A stretch of DNA of 64,000 bases from Hermodice carunculata (GCA_964020975.1 CAXHWN010002431.1:98501-162500), one strand, 5' to 3'; positions 47,294 to 60,974 are shown, numbered from the stretch's first letter. A program made the numbers and translations. Notes: generated by a model not told the origin, from the sequence alone.

Positions 47294-48404
47294 TTATGGT
47301 GTTCCACAGCTGCACCGTAATCTTTTAAACATGTCTGGCAGTTAAAAAGCCATTGGTGATTTATATATTTCATGTGTGTCCGTGTTACGCCCAAAATAGT
47401 AATTTGCAGGATGAATGTCAGATGTAATATTTAACCTCAATTATCTGATTCAGTCCGTCTCATTTCACGCAGAAAAATACAATTGTTTGCTGCAATTTAA
47501 CCTTCGTCCTGGATACGTTTTTGGCGCTCATCTCATTATGAAGTAAATGTTGTAGCAGCACCATTAGCGCATCTCACATTGTAAATCACAAAATGCGAAC
47601 ACATCTTTAGGGTGCATAACTATAAAAGTACTCAATTTATTGCGTATGATTTTTCACGGTTTCTGTTTTTCCGGCTTTTTAAGCTGCAAGTTGTAATTTT
47701 AGAATTTGGGACGCTGTTTTCTCAAACCTATAGGTTATGACGATACTTTATTGTGGTATTATTTTCGCTGTTTGGAAACACAAAACATAGATATACTTTG
47801 GGGATGAGGGTTTTTTTTGTTTGTTTCTTTGTTATGTTTGTTTGTTCGTTTGCTTGTTTGTTTTTGTTTGTTTGTTTGTTTTGTTTTGGTTTTTGTTATT
47901 ACTGTGTGTGTGTGTGTGTGTTCTCATTTCAACATTCAATGTGTACAACAAGTCTGATTTCCACTTTTGAAAACTTTAAAAATTGGCGTAACGGTCAGTG
48001 ATAACAAAATCAGGATGAAGGGCACCATGTAAAGAGTAGTTCCTTACACACATGTATGTATACACACGTACATGAACAAATCTACGTCACTTTTGTTGAA
48101 GAGTATATGTTTTCATAAACAAAGGCAAAAGGGACATCTATACCTGTTAGCATCACTTATAAACAAAATGACGTGAATATAACTAAGAAAGTTAATCAAA
48201 GAACATTTTCAAGAAGACTGCGTTTTAACAGAAATAATACTCAATTTAGGTTGCCAAAGTGTCTCAGGAAACAAACACCAGATAAGGCAGCTACAAAATG
48301 AACATAAATTATACAGATGTGTATTAGTGCAGGTGTTTTGGAACAATTGACGTTAACATAACTTACAAGATTCCTTTCATGTTATTAGAGTAATGTACAA
48401 GCAC
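47294..48404. other. No gene seen
   Basis: A GTTT-rich tract lies at 47811-47890, with (TG)n near 47905-47920. Nothing else recognised. Confidence 0.45.
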
Positions 48405-50520
48405 GAAAATATATATATATCTTTATTCGTACACAGAGGGTACAATGTTGAGTAGAATAAAAATACAATAAGTTTAACAACCAAGCACAAAAACAAGAGA
48501 CGCTGATCATATTCTGGGCAAGGGGAGAACATGAGAATGCTGTTCCTTGGCCCAGCATACATGCATATAAATATCAATGAGCATATACTAGTGAGCCATC
48601 ATTAGTATCAATATAGAAGTCATAATAAGTCAGCTAGGAGGTACATAATGTTTCAATTATTTCATTTAGTTCTTGTCGCGTGAAAGGAGAGTTAAGCTTA
48701 CCGTCGCGGGCAAGACACAGCTCCCTTATAACTCGAGCTGAATCAACTTTACACCTGTCCAAACAATATGGATTGGTATCATTTACATGATTAAGACATT
48801 GACATAAATCCATATTTGTGAGATTACGTCTATTTACTTGATACTTCGAACATATATAATTTAGTGAATTGCAAGTTGCCGATTGGCTTCCGTTCAAACT
48901 GAGTTGTCCATAAACCTTTACAATATCATTAGTACTATTCATTATTTTCCAAAAAAATTTCAAGAAACGTTTATGTAGCTGACTCTCTATTGGGAAATCT
49001 TCACAAATTAAATGCAACAGATCATTATGACATCTATATGATATTTTCCATACAAACCGAACTGCTTTTCTCCATGCAATAAAGAAACGATCAACTTGTT
49101 TATTTGAGAAGTCCCAAAGTTGGCAGCCATACAGAGGCATGCAGTACGTTTTAAACAATTGATATCTAGAATCTGGAAAAGCCTTTCCAAATTCAGCCAT
49201 CAAAATGTTTACATTTATTTGAAAGCTCCGTACACAATTTGCTATACTTTCTCTTGCACAATTTTTTCCTACTGTATTTCCTAGATGCTCAAATGTGTTT
49301 ACTTTATGAATAGTAGAACCATCTAAAACACTGTCAGGGTATGTATTGCATGTGCCGGAGACCAAATGTTTTGATTTTGAAGGATTGAATAACACGTCAT
49401 AATCTTTTGCAAATTTTGAGCAGATTTTCAACATATTTTTCATAGACATAGTTGTAGGAGCAAGGAGAACCACATCATCGGCATACGCCAAAGCCCCCAC
49501 AAAATGATGTCCAATATGGCAACCTAATCCAGAATACTTTAAATTCTTCAACAATTGGTCAACATATACTCCAAATAAGATAGGAGACAGAACACCCCCT
49601 TGTTTCACACCATTGGTACAGCCAAATGGTTTAGCCACCGCATCTCCCCATACGACGCTTACTCGTTGTTGGGTATACATATTAATTAGTAGTCTTGCAA
49701 TCACAGGACTAATGCCTCGATCTAAAAGGAGAGTAAATAATTTTATGTAATTGACCCTGTCAAAGGCTTGTGATGCATCCAGGAAAACAAGCTGAACATC
49801 TGTTTCGTGTGAATTGTAATACTGGACACACTCATTCAATACATACGTGCATTGTGTGGTAGAACTCTCCCGTTTGAAGCCGAATTGTAACTCTGATGAA
49901 TTTAATACCTCAGTATTGTCAAACAAAATTACCCAGTCTAGTAACTTTCCTAGAATACTGCCCAGGGCAATGCCTCTGTAATTTTCTGAGTCTGATAATG
50001 ATTTATTCTTGTTTTTAGGAATCAAATTTAAGCTAACATTCAGGAAACCGTCAGGTGCAAACCCGTGTCTTATCATTGTTGAAAACAAAAGAGACAAATA
50101 GATATGTAATTTATCAGTTCCATGTACAATGTGGTCAGAATAATGTCCTTGGTCACCATCGTGTCTTCCCAATTTCAAGTGTTCAATGGCATATTGAACA
50201 CTTGAAATAGGTACACAAAAGGATGAAAGAAAGTTATCACCACGTTTGATTTGGTTTTCGATTTTGCCTTCAATCTGAGCTTTTAATCCTTCCATTTCTT
50301 TTAAGTCAAAGGACACGGAATTATACAGATTCTTATATTTTTCGGCAAACACATTTGCTATATCATGAGGGTTGGTCTCGTCATCAACAACACTTGCTCT
50401 GACCTTTGATTTGTTTCTTATATTCTTGACCACATTCCAAAAGTCATGACCACGATTAAATATCATAGCAAATTCGAGAAAAAAAGCATAACTGGTTTCT
50501 TTCATCACTGTAACGTTTAA
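48405..50520 (-). mobile_element. 5'-truncated LINE
   Basis: Non-LTR retrotransposon. The RT frame is 48634-50508, followed in element sense by a 3' untranslated part that ends 'CGAATAAAG' and a short (AT)n tail at about 48407-48420. No apurinic endonuclease domain precedes the RT, so the copy is truncated at about 50.52 kb. I found no clear target duplication. Confidence 0.85.
48634..50508 (-). CDS. LINE reverse transcriptase, 624-codon open frame
   Basis: RT motifs in order: NLIPKNKNKSLSDSENYRGI (motif 1/2, about residues 161-180); FLDASQAFDRV (motif A, about 239); GVKQGGVLSPILFGVYVD (motif B', about 300); AYADDVVLL (catalytic motif C, about 339); FEHLGNTVG, then YCMPLYGCQLWDFSN and WRKAVRFVWK of the thumb region. 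The clade is unresolved; the C-terminal pattern suggests the CR1/L2 side of the LINE tree, by impression only. The frame has no internal stop, so the copy is young or recently mobile, but without the endonuclease it cannot move by itself. The first codons are probably mid-protein rather than a true start. Confidence 0.9.
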   Translation of the reverse strand: MMKETSYAFFLEFAMIFNRGHDFWNVVKNIRNKSKVRASVVDDETNPHDIANVFAEKYKNLYNSVSFDLKEMEGLKAQIEGKIENQIKRGDNFLSSFCVPISSVQYAIEHLKLGRHDGDQGHYSDHIVHGTDKLHIYLSLLFSTMIRHGFAPDGFLNVSLNLIPKNKNKSLSDSENYRGIALGSILGKLLDWVILFDNTEVLNSSELQFGFKRESSTTQCTYVLNECVQYYNSHETDVQLVFLDASQAFDRVNYIKLFTLLLDRGISPVIARLLINMYTQQRVSVVWGDAVAKPFGCTNGVKQGGVLSPILFGVYVDQLLKNLKYSGLGCHIGHHFVGALAYADDVVLLAPTTMSMKNMLKICSKFAKDYDVLFNPSKSKHLVSGTCNTYPDSVLDGSTIHKVNTFEHLGNTVGKNCARESIANCVRSFQINVNILMAEFGKAFPDSRYQLFKTYCMPLYGCQLWDFSNKQVDRFFIAWRKAVRFVWKISYRCHNDLLHLICEDFPIESQLHKRFLKFFWKIMNSTNDIVKVYGQLSLNGSQSATCNSLNYICSKYQVNRRNLTNMDLCQCLNHVNDTNPYCLDRCKVDSARVIRELCLARDGKLNSPFTRQELNEIIETLCTS

Positions 50521-50898
50521 ACCTCAAACAGGGGAGCATGATTTAAACTTGTTTGGACCTGTTATCAGACAACTCAGGTGTACTTCCACAGAGGAATTAT
50601 GGGCGGATATATTTTTAATGTAATTTGTGTTTGTATGTAAAATTGCATAGAGTTAATACATGTTAAACATACACGTGTTGCATTTTATTAGTTTACCATG
50701 CGTCAAAATGATGTTTTTGTAATTAAGAAGAGTCATCATTATAGGTCTTACAATATTTGGCGGTAGTATATGCAGGTCTGGGGAGCTATATTAAATGAGG
50801 TGAAGCAAAAGTAAAAGGCATCGTTTCCCAAGTGTTGTCAACTTTGTCAAAACGTTACATCTAGCTTTGTATAATCTGCATTATTATATGTCAATGTG
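50521..50898. other. No gene seen
   Basis: Flank between the LINE truncation point and a MITE. Nothing recognised. Confidence 0.45.
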
Positions 50899-51137
50899 TT
50901 AACTCATTCCACCCTGATGACGCTTTTTCCCGCTAATATCTAAATATCGTCTGCTAATTGTTTTTTACTAATTTAGGAATTATTTTTCAATATTTTGGAT
51001 GAAATTTGCATGGAAGATCATTCCAAATTATATGCCCATGGTCAACAGCTTTCCTTGGCGCGCTCTGGGCGCATTGCGCCCAGAGCGCGCCAAGGAAAGC
51101 TGTTGACTCAGTCTTCTATCAGGGTGGAATGAGTTAA
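50899..51137. mobile_element. piggyBac-like TTAA MITE, 239 bp including targets
   Basis: TTAA at 50899-50902 and 51134-51137 flank the inverted ends CTCATTCCACCCTGAT and ATCAGGGTGGAATGAG (16 bp, perfect). TTAA duplication is the mark of piggyBac-type insertion. The interior contains a 67 bp palindrome. Confidence 0.85.
51042..51108. repeat. 67-bp near-perfect palindrome
   Basis: The arms are GTCAACAGCTTTCCTTGGCG + CGCTCTGGGCGCA and their exact complement, with one central base. Such a DNA would extrude a strong cruciform or RNA hairpin. Confidence 0.95.
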
Positions 51138-52532
51138 ATCAAAATAAACAAGAAGCACATACAGGTTGCAAGTTTGGATAATTAAATAGGTTTTGATTCA
51201 GAGCAATGTGTCTTCAAGATGGCACATTTCTCAAAAATTAAAATTTAGAATAAAGTACTGGTACTTAAAAAGGGAATTTCTGCAAGCATTGCAAAAATGT
51301 CAATGTTACGTATAGATTCCTCATAACAGAACTAGAGTGTTTGGACTTGATCACATCAAATCTTGTGTAGTTCAGAGATTACACATTGGTCAAGTGTCAA
51401 AATTTTATAAGATGTGGCAATTGTTTCCTTGGCATATATGTACGTTCTAATCTAAGAAAATTAAAGTGTTGTTGTTACATTTTCACTGTAAGTTTTCAGG
51501 ATATGATGCATGCATGCTTTTTGCCTGTAATTGATTCAAAATCATGTGTAGGTAAACTTGGAGTAACCAAATAACTGATCATCAAAGCAGATTTTAGAAG
51601 GACACACTACAGAAATCTTCAGACAATGAAAAACTGGCGTGTGTGTTACATTTCAATATCTTGTGCAACAGGAAGAAAGAAAGCATGGAACCTCTGGAAC
51701 ATCTACCGGTACTCCAAGAGTTTCCAACTACAGACCCCGGGTGAGGCCTATATTCAGGGGGAAAATGAACCTCTGTGTCGCATCTAGTATAATTAATGGG
51801 AGATTATTAAGGATTATTGTAACTATTGTAAATAATGAATGGGTCTTAGCACAAATAAAAGATTTGAGTTGAATTCTGAACAAAGCTGCCGCCAGCGGAA
51901 GCCCTTTTCACTTACTGTGGCGAGCACTGTCAATGAGTCGCTATGATCTCATGGATTATAAATGAAATTCTATTTATATACAAGATTTCTTCTCTGTTTT
52001 TTTCCGATTTACTTTTCTTATTCCTTTGTGATCGAGCTACCTGTCTGCAAATACCATTGGTATGGACGGACATAAATCTGTACGAGATTGAGACAAATTT
52101 GACATAAATATAGGCCTACAGGTCATGCTAAACAGTTCCCGAGGTACTGTAAAATGAAAATTCTCATAAGTTATAAAATTCCCAAATATTGATACTGCGT
52201 CAAACGTATTTGAAGGAAGGTATCCTTGTCAACACAAGAATTAAGCAGCATGAAGACATAAACAACTTACCAGGTTGGTTGCCGGCCTTTTAAGTGGCCT
52301 AGTCACCTGCCCCTCCCCCACGTGTGCTGGTTACCTTTTTTAACGATCCATTTTATTCAATTATGAATCAAGTAATTCTGACACACGGTGCCTGCTGAGC
52401 ATGTCCAGTTCTTACCAAACATGTGCTGCTCTGGTCTGAAAATGTTACACTCTTAGGAAAAAAAGTTTCCTTTGGGTTCCTGGAATAACATTTTAGTTCC
52501 TTTGAGAGAAGCTTTCACAGTTTTCCACTTCA
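51138..52532. other. No gene confirmed
   Basis: The end of a frame at 51639-51872 runs into 'AAATAAAAGATTTGAGTTGAATT' (51855-51877), which looks like a retroelement or mRNA 3' end. Nothing else recognised. Confidence 0.35.
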
Positions 52533-52905
52533 TTCAGGGAACCAAGTCGGGGTGGGTGGGTGTGTCGTCTTGGGGAATTACAGATTAAAACACTTTTTTT
52601 TTCAAAACAATATTTACTTGTTACACATATTAGTCTAGTAGGAAAATGGGGTCCCCATGCAGCCTATTGATACATTTTTTAAACTTACATATTCTTAGTC
52701 CTCAAGATGTGTAGTTAACAATTTTTGATGTTCCCGAGTCAAGGTTTTGTCGCATGAGTCTCTTTGGTGGCCATTTTGGTGGCCATATTGGATTTTCTAC
52801 AAAAGTCGATCATAATCATAACTTTTCAATGACACATTGTATAGAGACAAATGACCCCATTCTTCTGTGTAACCTTGCCATGGAGATTTGATAAAGGTGG
52901 TTACT

Positions 52906-52906
<1 letters not shown>

Positions 52907-52968
<62 letters not shown>
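52907..52968. repeat. (TA)n(TG)n tract, left of pogo-like insertion
   Basis: TA then TG units. Confidence 0.95.
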
Positions 52969-52971
52969 ATA

Positions 52972-53902
52972 CAGTAAAACCTCTCATTACTGAACACCCT
53001 GGGGACTGAGTGAAAGTGTTTGGTAGTGAGAGTTGTTCAGTAGTCAGAGGTTGGGGTGGTCAGCTGTTGTTTTATTAACTTGACATATTATAAGTGTGTA
53101 TAGCTATTTTAGGAAAATTATCCATTCATTCTTCACACAAATGGCATTACATGCACATGATGTATGCTAATAACACAATTTACATCTGTACTGTCCCATT
53201 TCTTGCTACCAAAACATCAAATTGTTTCAGTCACGAACAGTTTCACTCAAACATGTCAACTTATTAAGACAATGTGTGACTGTTGGTAAAATCAAATACA
53301 CTCAAGAGCAAGGTGAAATATCACACCAAAATGGTATAAAAACAATACACTTTCCGCTGTATTTGGAGACAATTCCAGCATTCAGAATTTTCAATTGCCT
53401 GCTTAGCTTACTCAACGGGCTGTTGGTTTTGATGGCTGATTGGTCAACCAAAGTCAGTTCTGAGCTAAGGCATTCTTTCGCAGAAGATTAAACAATAATC
53501 TTGAAAAATTGTACCAACCAAGGTGTGATCTGTTAACCACAGAGACAGGGTGGGAAGCAGGGCATAGCAAAGGCATGTCTTATCAACCTTCCTGTGTTGG
53601 CCCAGCATGCGCACAGTGTGCCAGCTTTTATCCTTAGTGACAAACAACCAGCAACTGACCTTGGGCCTGGTTATGGCTCACAGAGAAAGCACATGTTCGT
53701 TAGTTGGAGGTTCATTTGTGGCTTTGGGACTGAAAAAAAGGTGTTCGGTGTTCAGAATGAGAGGTGTTTGGTAGTGAGAGGTGATGAGCACCCAGGAACA
53801 CCCAGGTACCTATTAAATAACATGTAAACATTTGGGACTGTACAAAAGGGTTCAGAAGTGTGAGGTGTTCACTAGTCGGAGGTGTTCGGTAGCGGTTATA
53901 CT
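52972..53902. mobile_element. pogo/Tigger-like element, about 930 bp
   Basis: It begins CAGTAAAACCTCTCATTACT, related to the MITE end at 42410. It ends with GAGGTGTTCGGTAGCGGTTATACT before TA. The target is the TA microsatellite of the left arm, which continues on both sides. Internal frames (53222-53491 plus, 53465-53647 minus) are short; no transposase is recognisable. Confidence 0.65.
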
Positions 53903-54041
<139 letters not shown>

Positions 54042-54194
54042 ATATGTATTGGGAATGTTTTTGCATTGCATGATCTATTGACTATTGCACTCTGTATTTT
54101 TTCCTGTGCTTTTTGTTGAAGTAGTTGGAACTGCATTCGCTTGGTGATGGTGACCATATAGTACAGGCACATGTATATTGTGGTGGTGTGGTTA

Positions 54195-55250
54195 ATGACG
54201 CCAAAGTCAAAGAAACAGAAAAGTGATACCAGCAGCAGTGGTGGGTCAGAGATACCACAGAAGCGCATCCCTGTAATTTGCATCTTGCATGTGACAGGTA
54301 TTGAGCACCTACATTTCACCCCACTGAGTCAGGCCAAGGGGTCTGCCACTGAAAAGTTGACTCAGCTACATAGTATTTGTGACAGACGGCTTGCTGAGCC
54401 TCCAGACTCACCTTATCATATGGAGGATGTCTGTAGACGCATTCCCGATGCTCTCTCTGGTGCAGATTTAGATAAAATTGGTTACCATCGAGGCTGCTAC
54501 CAAAACTTTACTAAAAACCTGAAACGTTTGAAGTGTACTACCACTTCTGATGATGCCTCAACATCACGCTCACCTCGTAAACAACCTTCATCCTCTGTCC
54601 TGAAGCCATTCGCTCGAGAATGTATCTTTTGTGGAAAGCTCGAAATGAAAGTGTCTGGAAGAACTCAACATTGTATTAAGTTCCCAGTATCCAAAGATAT
54701 GGATGGAGGCTTGAAGGAACCAACATGGAAGCAGATTGAGCCCAGAGCCTTAGAACTTGGACTGGTTTCTCTACATCGCATGGTACAAGGAGAGGACCTG
54801 TTTGCTAGGGAGGCCAATTTTCATCGGTCCTGTTCCAGATCATTTAATAGCAAGTACACCAACCATCTGTGTAATAAAGCCCAAACTATGAACCATTCTA
54901 CTGATACACAGCAAAGTTTAAAGGCTGCTACACACCAAGAGGTTTTCAATGATGTGCTTGATTTTGTTCATGATGTAGTGATTGGGCAGAACAAGGTCGT
55001 GCAGCTTGCAACATTGCGCCTTCACTACATTCAGCAGCTGGAGAGGAATGGTTTCCCAAATGCAGAGTATAGGAGTGAGAAATTGAAGACTAAACATGAG
55101 AACTATGACATTCATGAGTCGATTGCATTTGCCAAAATCAATCCAGGTGATAAAGACTGCATTTCCTATAACCCCGTATACAATGCTAACATATCTGTCT
55201 CAGATGCTGTTACCTATGCAAACAGCTCGACACATGTCCTGAAAGAGTAA
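54195..55250 (+). CDS. Cys/His-rich multicopy protein, N-terminal part, 351 aa
   Basis: Start MTPKSKKQKSD at 54195 is preferred over an upstream in-frame ATG at 54171, because the inverted copy also begins at MPKSKKHK. Two probable zinc-binding patches: CRRIPDALSGADLDKIGYHR.C (about residues 76-98), and CIFCGK (about 134-139) with H.SC.S near 215-222 (NFHRSCSRSF). The rest is helical with an acidic C-terminal half. I know this pattern only as an unnamed family expanded in aquatic invertebrate genomes, probably spread by or as a mobile element; its biochemical role is unknown. After 'NISVSDA' (about residue 338) the frame leaves the sequence shared with the right copy and stops, so it is C-terminally truncated. 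Confidence 0.6.
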   Translation: MTPKSKKQKSDTSSSGGSEIPQKRIPVICILHVTGIEHLHFTPLSQAKGSATEKLTQLHSICDRRLAEPPDSPYHMEDVCRRIPDALSGADLDKIGYHRGCYQNFTKNLKRLKCTTTSDDASTSRSPRKQPSSSVLKPFARECIFCGKLEMKVSGRTQHCIKFPVSKDMDGGLKEPTWKQIEPRALELGLVSLHRMVQGEDLFAREANFHRSCSRSFNSKYTNHLCNKAQTMNHSTDTQQSLKAATHQEVFNDVLDFVHDVVIGQNKVVQLATLRLHYIQQLERNGFPNAEYRSEKLKTKHENYDIHESIAFAKINPGDKDCISYNPVYNANISVSDAVTYANSSTHVLKE

Positions 55251-55624
55251 AAAAAGACTTTTTTTAGCATTACAGAGTTGGGTCTCAGTGAATAATACAA
55301 AACAATTACAAAATTTGACAGACTTACTGCTTTGACAAAAAGCTAACAACATATCAGGGTGAAAGGTTATGTCATACCTAGCCTATAGACAGCACAACTC
55401 GTCTGGTCTTCTCACACTTGTCATCTAAATTACCAGAGATGAGGAAATTCAGGAACTTCACGATGTCAGGCAGAATGAGTTCTTCTGATGGCTTGACCTC
55501 GAGATTTTCAGCTTTAGGGGGCCAGGGAAGAGACTTTGCTTCACTGAATGCCTGCTGGATAACACCACGAAGCAACAGGGCAGCATCCTCATAGTTGTCT
55601 TTGGAGCCCAGCTTGTATGCATCT

Positions 55625-57485
<1,861 letters not shown>

Positions 57486-58074
57486 TGATATATAACAGAC
57501 TTGAACCTTGAAGTATTATCCTGAATTAATTAGCATTTTGATTTAATTAAGTTTCGATTTCACATATAATCCAAGCAAGATATATTCTTATTTCAGAAGA
57601 TGAGAATTGTTCTCATTGTATTTTTTCTCCAAAAAAAAAGATGAAGGTTTTGCATGTGTGTGTGGGGGGTGCTTTTTTTTTTTTTTTTGTTTGTTTGCTT
57701 TTTTTGTTTTGTTTTTGTTTTTTCTCGAACCTGACCATTGATAGTAAATATTGGTATTTATATGTTTATATTTTCTGACATTTAGGGGTTTATAGCCAAA
57801 AATTTACGAGCATCAGTCTTTGTCAGTTGTGTCAGGGAGCCGCACCTCGCCAGCGCTCCGTGCACTTTGTCACCGAAACCCTCTGTGGCGTGAAGCCCTT
57901 ATTACGTCCTGCAACGTTGTGGTTACTTATTATAATGACTCAATATGAAAGTTAAATCATTTAAAAGAAGTATGAGCAATTCAATAATAAAGGTCGCAAG
58001 CGCGCCGTGACCTTCGTCTTCAGATCTCTTCACTATATATGAAAGCTTACTTTCGGTATATATGTATCGAAAAA
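57486..58074. other. No gene seen
   Basis: T-rich tract 57669-57725 and a G-rich patch near 57660. A GC-richer stretch 57830-57930 has no frame. Confidence 0.4.
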
Positions 58075-58170
58075 TCGCTTGCTGCCGGTCGCTTTCGGTT
58101 GATTGGCTGTTTTCGGTTGTGTGCGGTCACTTTCTGTTGTTTTCAGTTGCTTTCGGTAATTAGACGTACC
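58075..58170 (+). repeat. TTTCGGTT-motif cluster, copy 2
   Basis: Inverted counterpart of 45008-45095; seven TTTCGGT or TTTC.GTT motifs spaced 10-20 bp. Confidence 0.7.
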
Positions 58171-58210
58171 GTTTGGAAGCAACTTTAGAATTGTGCGTAG
58201 CGGCGAGGTT

Positions 58211-58395
58211 GAGAATCATAGGCAAAAGTAAAAAGAAAGAAATTTAGTGTGAAGACCCATTGGGAAATATTTGAGAATCACGGGCAAAAGTAAAATGATA
58301 GAAATTTGTGGGGAAAAAAACCTATTGCAAAGTACTTGGGAATCACAGGCAAAAGTAAAAAGAACAAAATTTAGTAGAAAAACCTATTGCACACA
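58211..58395 (+). repeat. Three-unit minisatellite, 62-65 bp
   Basis: GAGAATCATAGGCAAAAGTA at 58211, GAGAATCACGGGCAAAAGTA at 58273 and GGGAATCACAGGCAAAAGTA at 58338, each followed by A-rich sequence and ACCTATTG. Confidence 0.85.
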
Positions 58396-58871
58396 AAATG
58401 AAAGTTCATTAAGCGTCTGAGGTACAAAATATCCAAAATCTGTCACATTATTCACGATTTGCAACTCCCCTTCACTGTCTTGTGCTTTGTGGAATTAAGA
58501 TTTAAAGTTTTAAAACTACTTATCTTGGCATATGACATGTGAAAGTACATTCTTTGATTAAAAATAAATATATTTGGACAAATATCGGAGATGAAAACAC
58601 AGCATCGTCATTCAGATTCATTGAGAATTGAGATCGATAGTCTCAAATGTAAACATTGATGATAATTATCCATTAATGGTGTTAAATACACATATCAAAC
58701 TCAACACACGATTTCATAACAAATCTGTGATGTATATCTACCGAAAATTCGGTTATGATATAACATTTGTTGTATAATTAATGGGAATTTATTCAATATC
58801 CATACATGGGAATAGAAACATCAGAAAACCTATAGCGATACAAAATTATATGGCCTCTGTGCATGCGCACT

Positions 58872-58964
58872 AAAACCCGTTCTTCAAGTAATTTCGTATC
58901 CTCGTCAAGTCTATTAGCGCTAATGGACTTGACCCGGCTACGAAATTACATGTGAACGGGTTTT
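58872..58964. repeat. 93-bp imperfect palindrome
   Basis: AAAACCCGTT...GTAATTTCGTA...GTCAAGTC pairs with GACTTGAC...TACGAAATTAC...AACGGGTTTT around AGCGCT. Fold-back of a MITE type; targets not identified. Confidence 0.8.
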
Positions 58965-59973
58965 CGGGTCTGAAATGGTGCATGTGCAATAGCTAGGTAA
59001 TTTCATAGCTTCCTGCTACGGTTCAGCTACACTGGGTGTTTTTTTTTCTGTGTTTGTATTCTTTCCTTTTGTTTTTTTTCTTTTTCTTTTTTTTATTTGT
59101 TACATTTTTTCTTAACTTGTATTGTTTACACTAAGTAACAAGCGGTTCCAAGCCAGCCCAGTCCTGAGCAAACAGGGTTTGACATGTTGAAAACTAGCGA
59201 AATTGGGGTTATTTTTTACCTTTGGCAAAATTTTAATCAATAGCTTGAATCTTGGTAATGTGGCCTTGAGTTCGTAAAAGTATGTAAACATGAATGCGAT
59301 GTAACTCAACCACAAGTCAGTGACTTGCCTATATAGGTATATTTGGTTTGAACTTACAAACCCAATTTACTTATATAGGCAAAATTAAGTATGGTACTGA
59401 CATGTAAAAACATACTTTCATTATTGAACATAAACCTTTTAAATATTTCTTCAATAATTAATGTCATCCGATAGCCAAATCATTCTCTCCTTTCAAATTT
59501 AAAATTTCGTCTGTTCCATGGCTAATGACTGCTAAGTAAAAGCAGCTCCATACAGTTATTTTACATGTTTAAAATTATTTTGTACCTATAGCGGCTTCGA
59601 TAGGACCATGTTAATATAAGTACATAAAAAATGAACCTCATATGACTGTCACTGTATAGTTATTGTGGTTTATTGAAATCCCACCATGAGGTTCAAAAAT
59701 CAATGTTTTATCACCACCACGACCATGGGTATAATATTATCATCATTAATGGTGAAATTGTTATCAATGGCAAGCATAATTATAGTCGTAATTACTAACT
59801 CAAAAAAATGTACGTATGACCAATAAAGCATCAAGGCCTATTTACTAAACAATAACAACATACATTATTTATATAATTCAGTCAATGTGATAAGTACTTG
59901 TTCACCTGGGTTACACCTTGTGATAATAAATAAATTATTCTGTTTTAATCAGGCTGTAGAATACTAAATGTCA
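58965..59973. other. No gene seen
   Basis: Short frames only (59112-59315 minus). Confidence 0.45.
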
Positions 59974-60252
59974 TTACATCTTCATTAAGAGACCACATGC
60001 TTTATGTGACTCCTTTTTGTCCTGCCCATGAGGTAATCTCTCAAGACATATAGCACTGTATTTATATGATGTATATGTACTATATTTTTCTAATTTTGGC
60101 CTTGCTCTACATTTCGTAAATAAATGTGAGTTAAAAAGTTGAATGACAGAACTTTCTGTTTGGTCATCAAAAATAACAAAAAAGAACATGCAACCACAAG
60201 CCTCTGTTGTTATTTGAAAGTGGAATTGACAACCCAAGCTGTGAATAGACAC
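59974..60252 (-). other. Unassigned 92-codon frame
   Basis: Open minus frame with 'TSYKYSAICLERLPHGQDKK' near its end. Composition looks somewhat coding-like, but no domain or splice site supports it. It might be a fragment of a mobile element. Confidence 0.25.
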
Positions 60253-60974
60253 CTCCTCTGGCTGTCACTTGAGTCAGAGGAAGTTTTCACCGTATGTGCA
60301 GCAGAGCAGAAACTGCATAATTTGTACTAGGCTTTATCCACTGTGTTCAAACTAGAGTGTTGTTATGATAACTATTTGTAAAAAAACATACTGCTGTAAT
60401 TAGCACTTTTTATTCACCTCATTGCAATACAAGACTTTCTTTGATTAGCCATGCTAATAAGACTCCAACAATGTGGATACAAAACTGGGACAGTTAGAAT
60501 TCTTTTAAGTCCATACTCATCCTTCGACACTGGATTTGTATACAGGTAGTGTGAACATCATTTTTATTGTCTCTTCACAGATTATTCGGGGTAGAGTAGA
60601 AAATTCTTCGGTTACCAACATAGTGGTTAATACAACTTTAATACCATTTTTTTTAATTAAGACAGTTTTACTTTAACAAGCCTCCATTCTTTGTTGTTGC
60701 TTTCCTAAGAAAACAGAGAAAACAAATAAAATCTCATGCTGAATCTTCATCTCATCAGTCACTGGTAGCTTCTTATAGCGTACACTTGACTGCCGTTTGG
60801 ACAAATTTTGCTTCCCAACTATCAGGTTGTATCTAAACATATTGTGTATATTTGATTTTCATGTTATTTGCATTTAGGTTTTTTGCCTTTTTTCAGTAGC
60901 ATATTTTGTTAAGGTTAATATTTGTATATTCCATTGATACTTTGTGCACGTACAAGAAGATTTAACCAAGCACC

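Noticed and set aside
50880-51140. Rho-independent style terminator at the 67-bp palindrome
   Set aside because: Eukaryotic context, TTAA flanks and inverted ends show a MITE instead.
54540-54560. Second hammerhead (CTGATGA in the Cys/His gene)
   Set aside because: No CGAAAC or matching stems follow.
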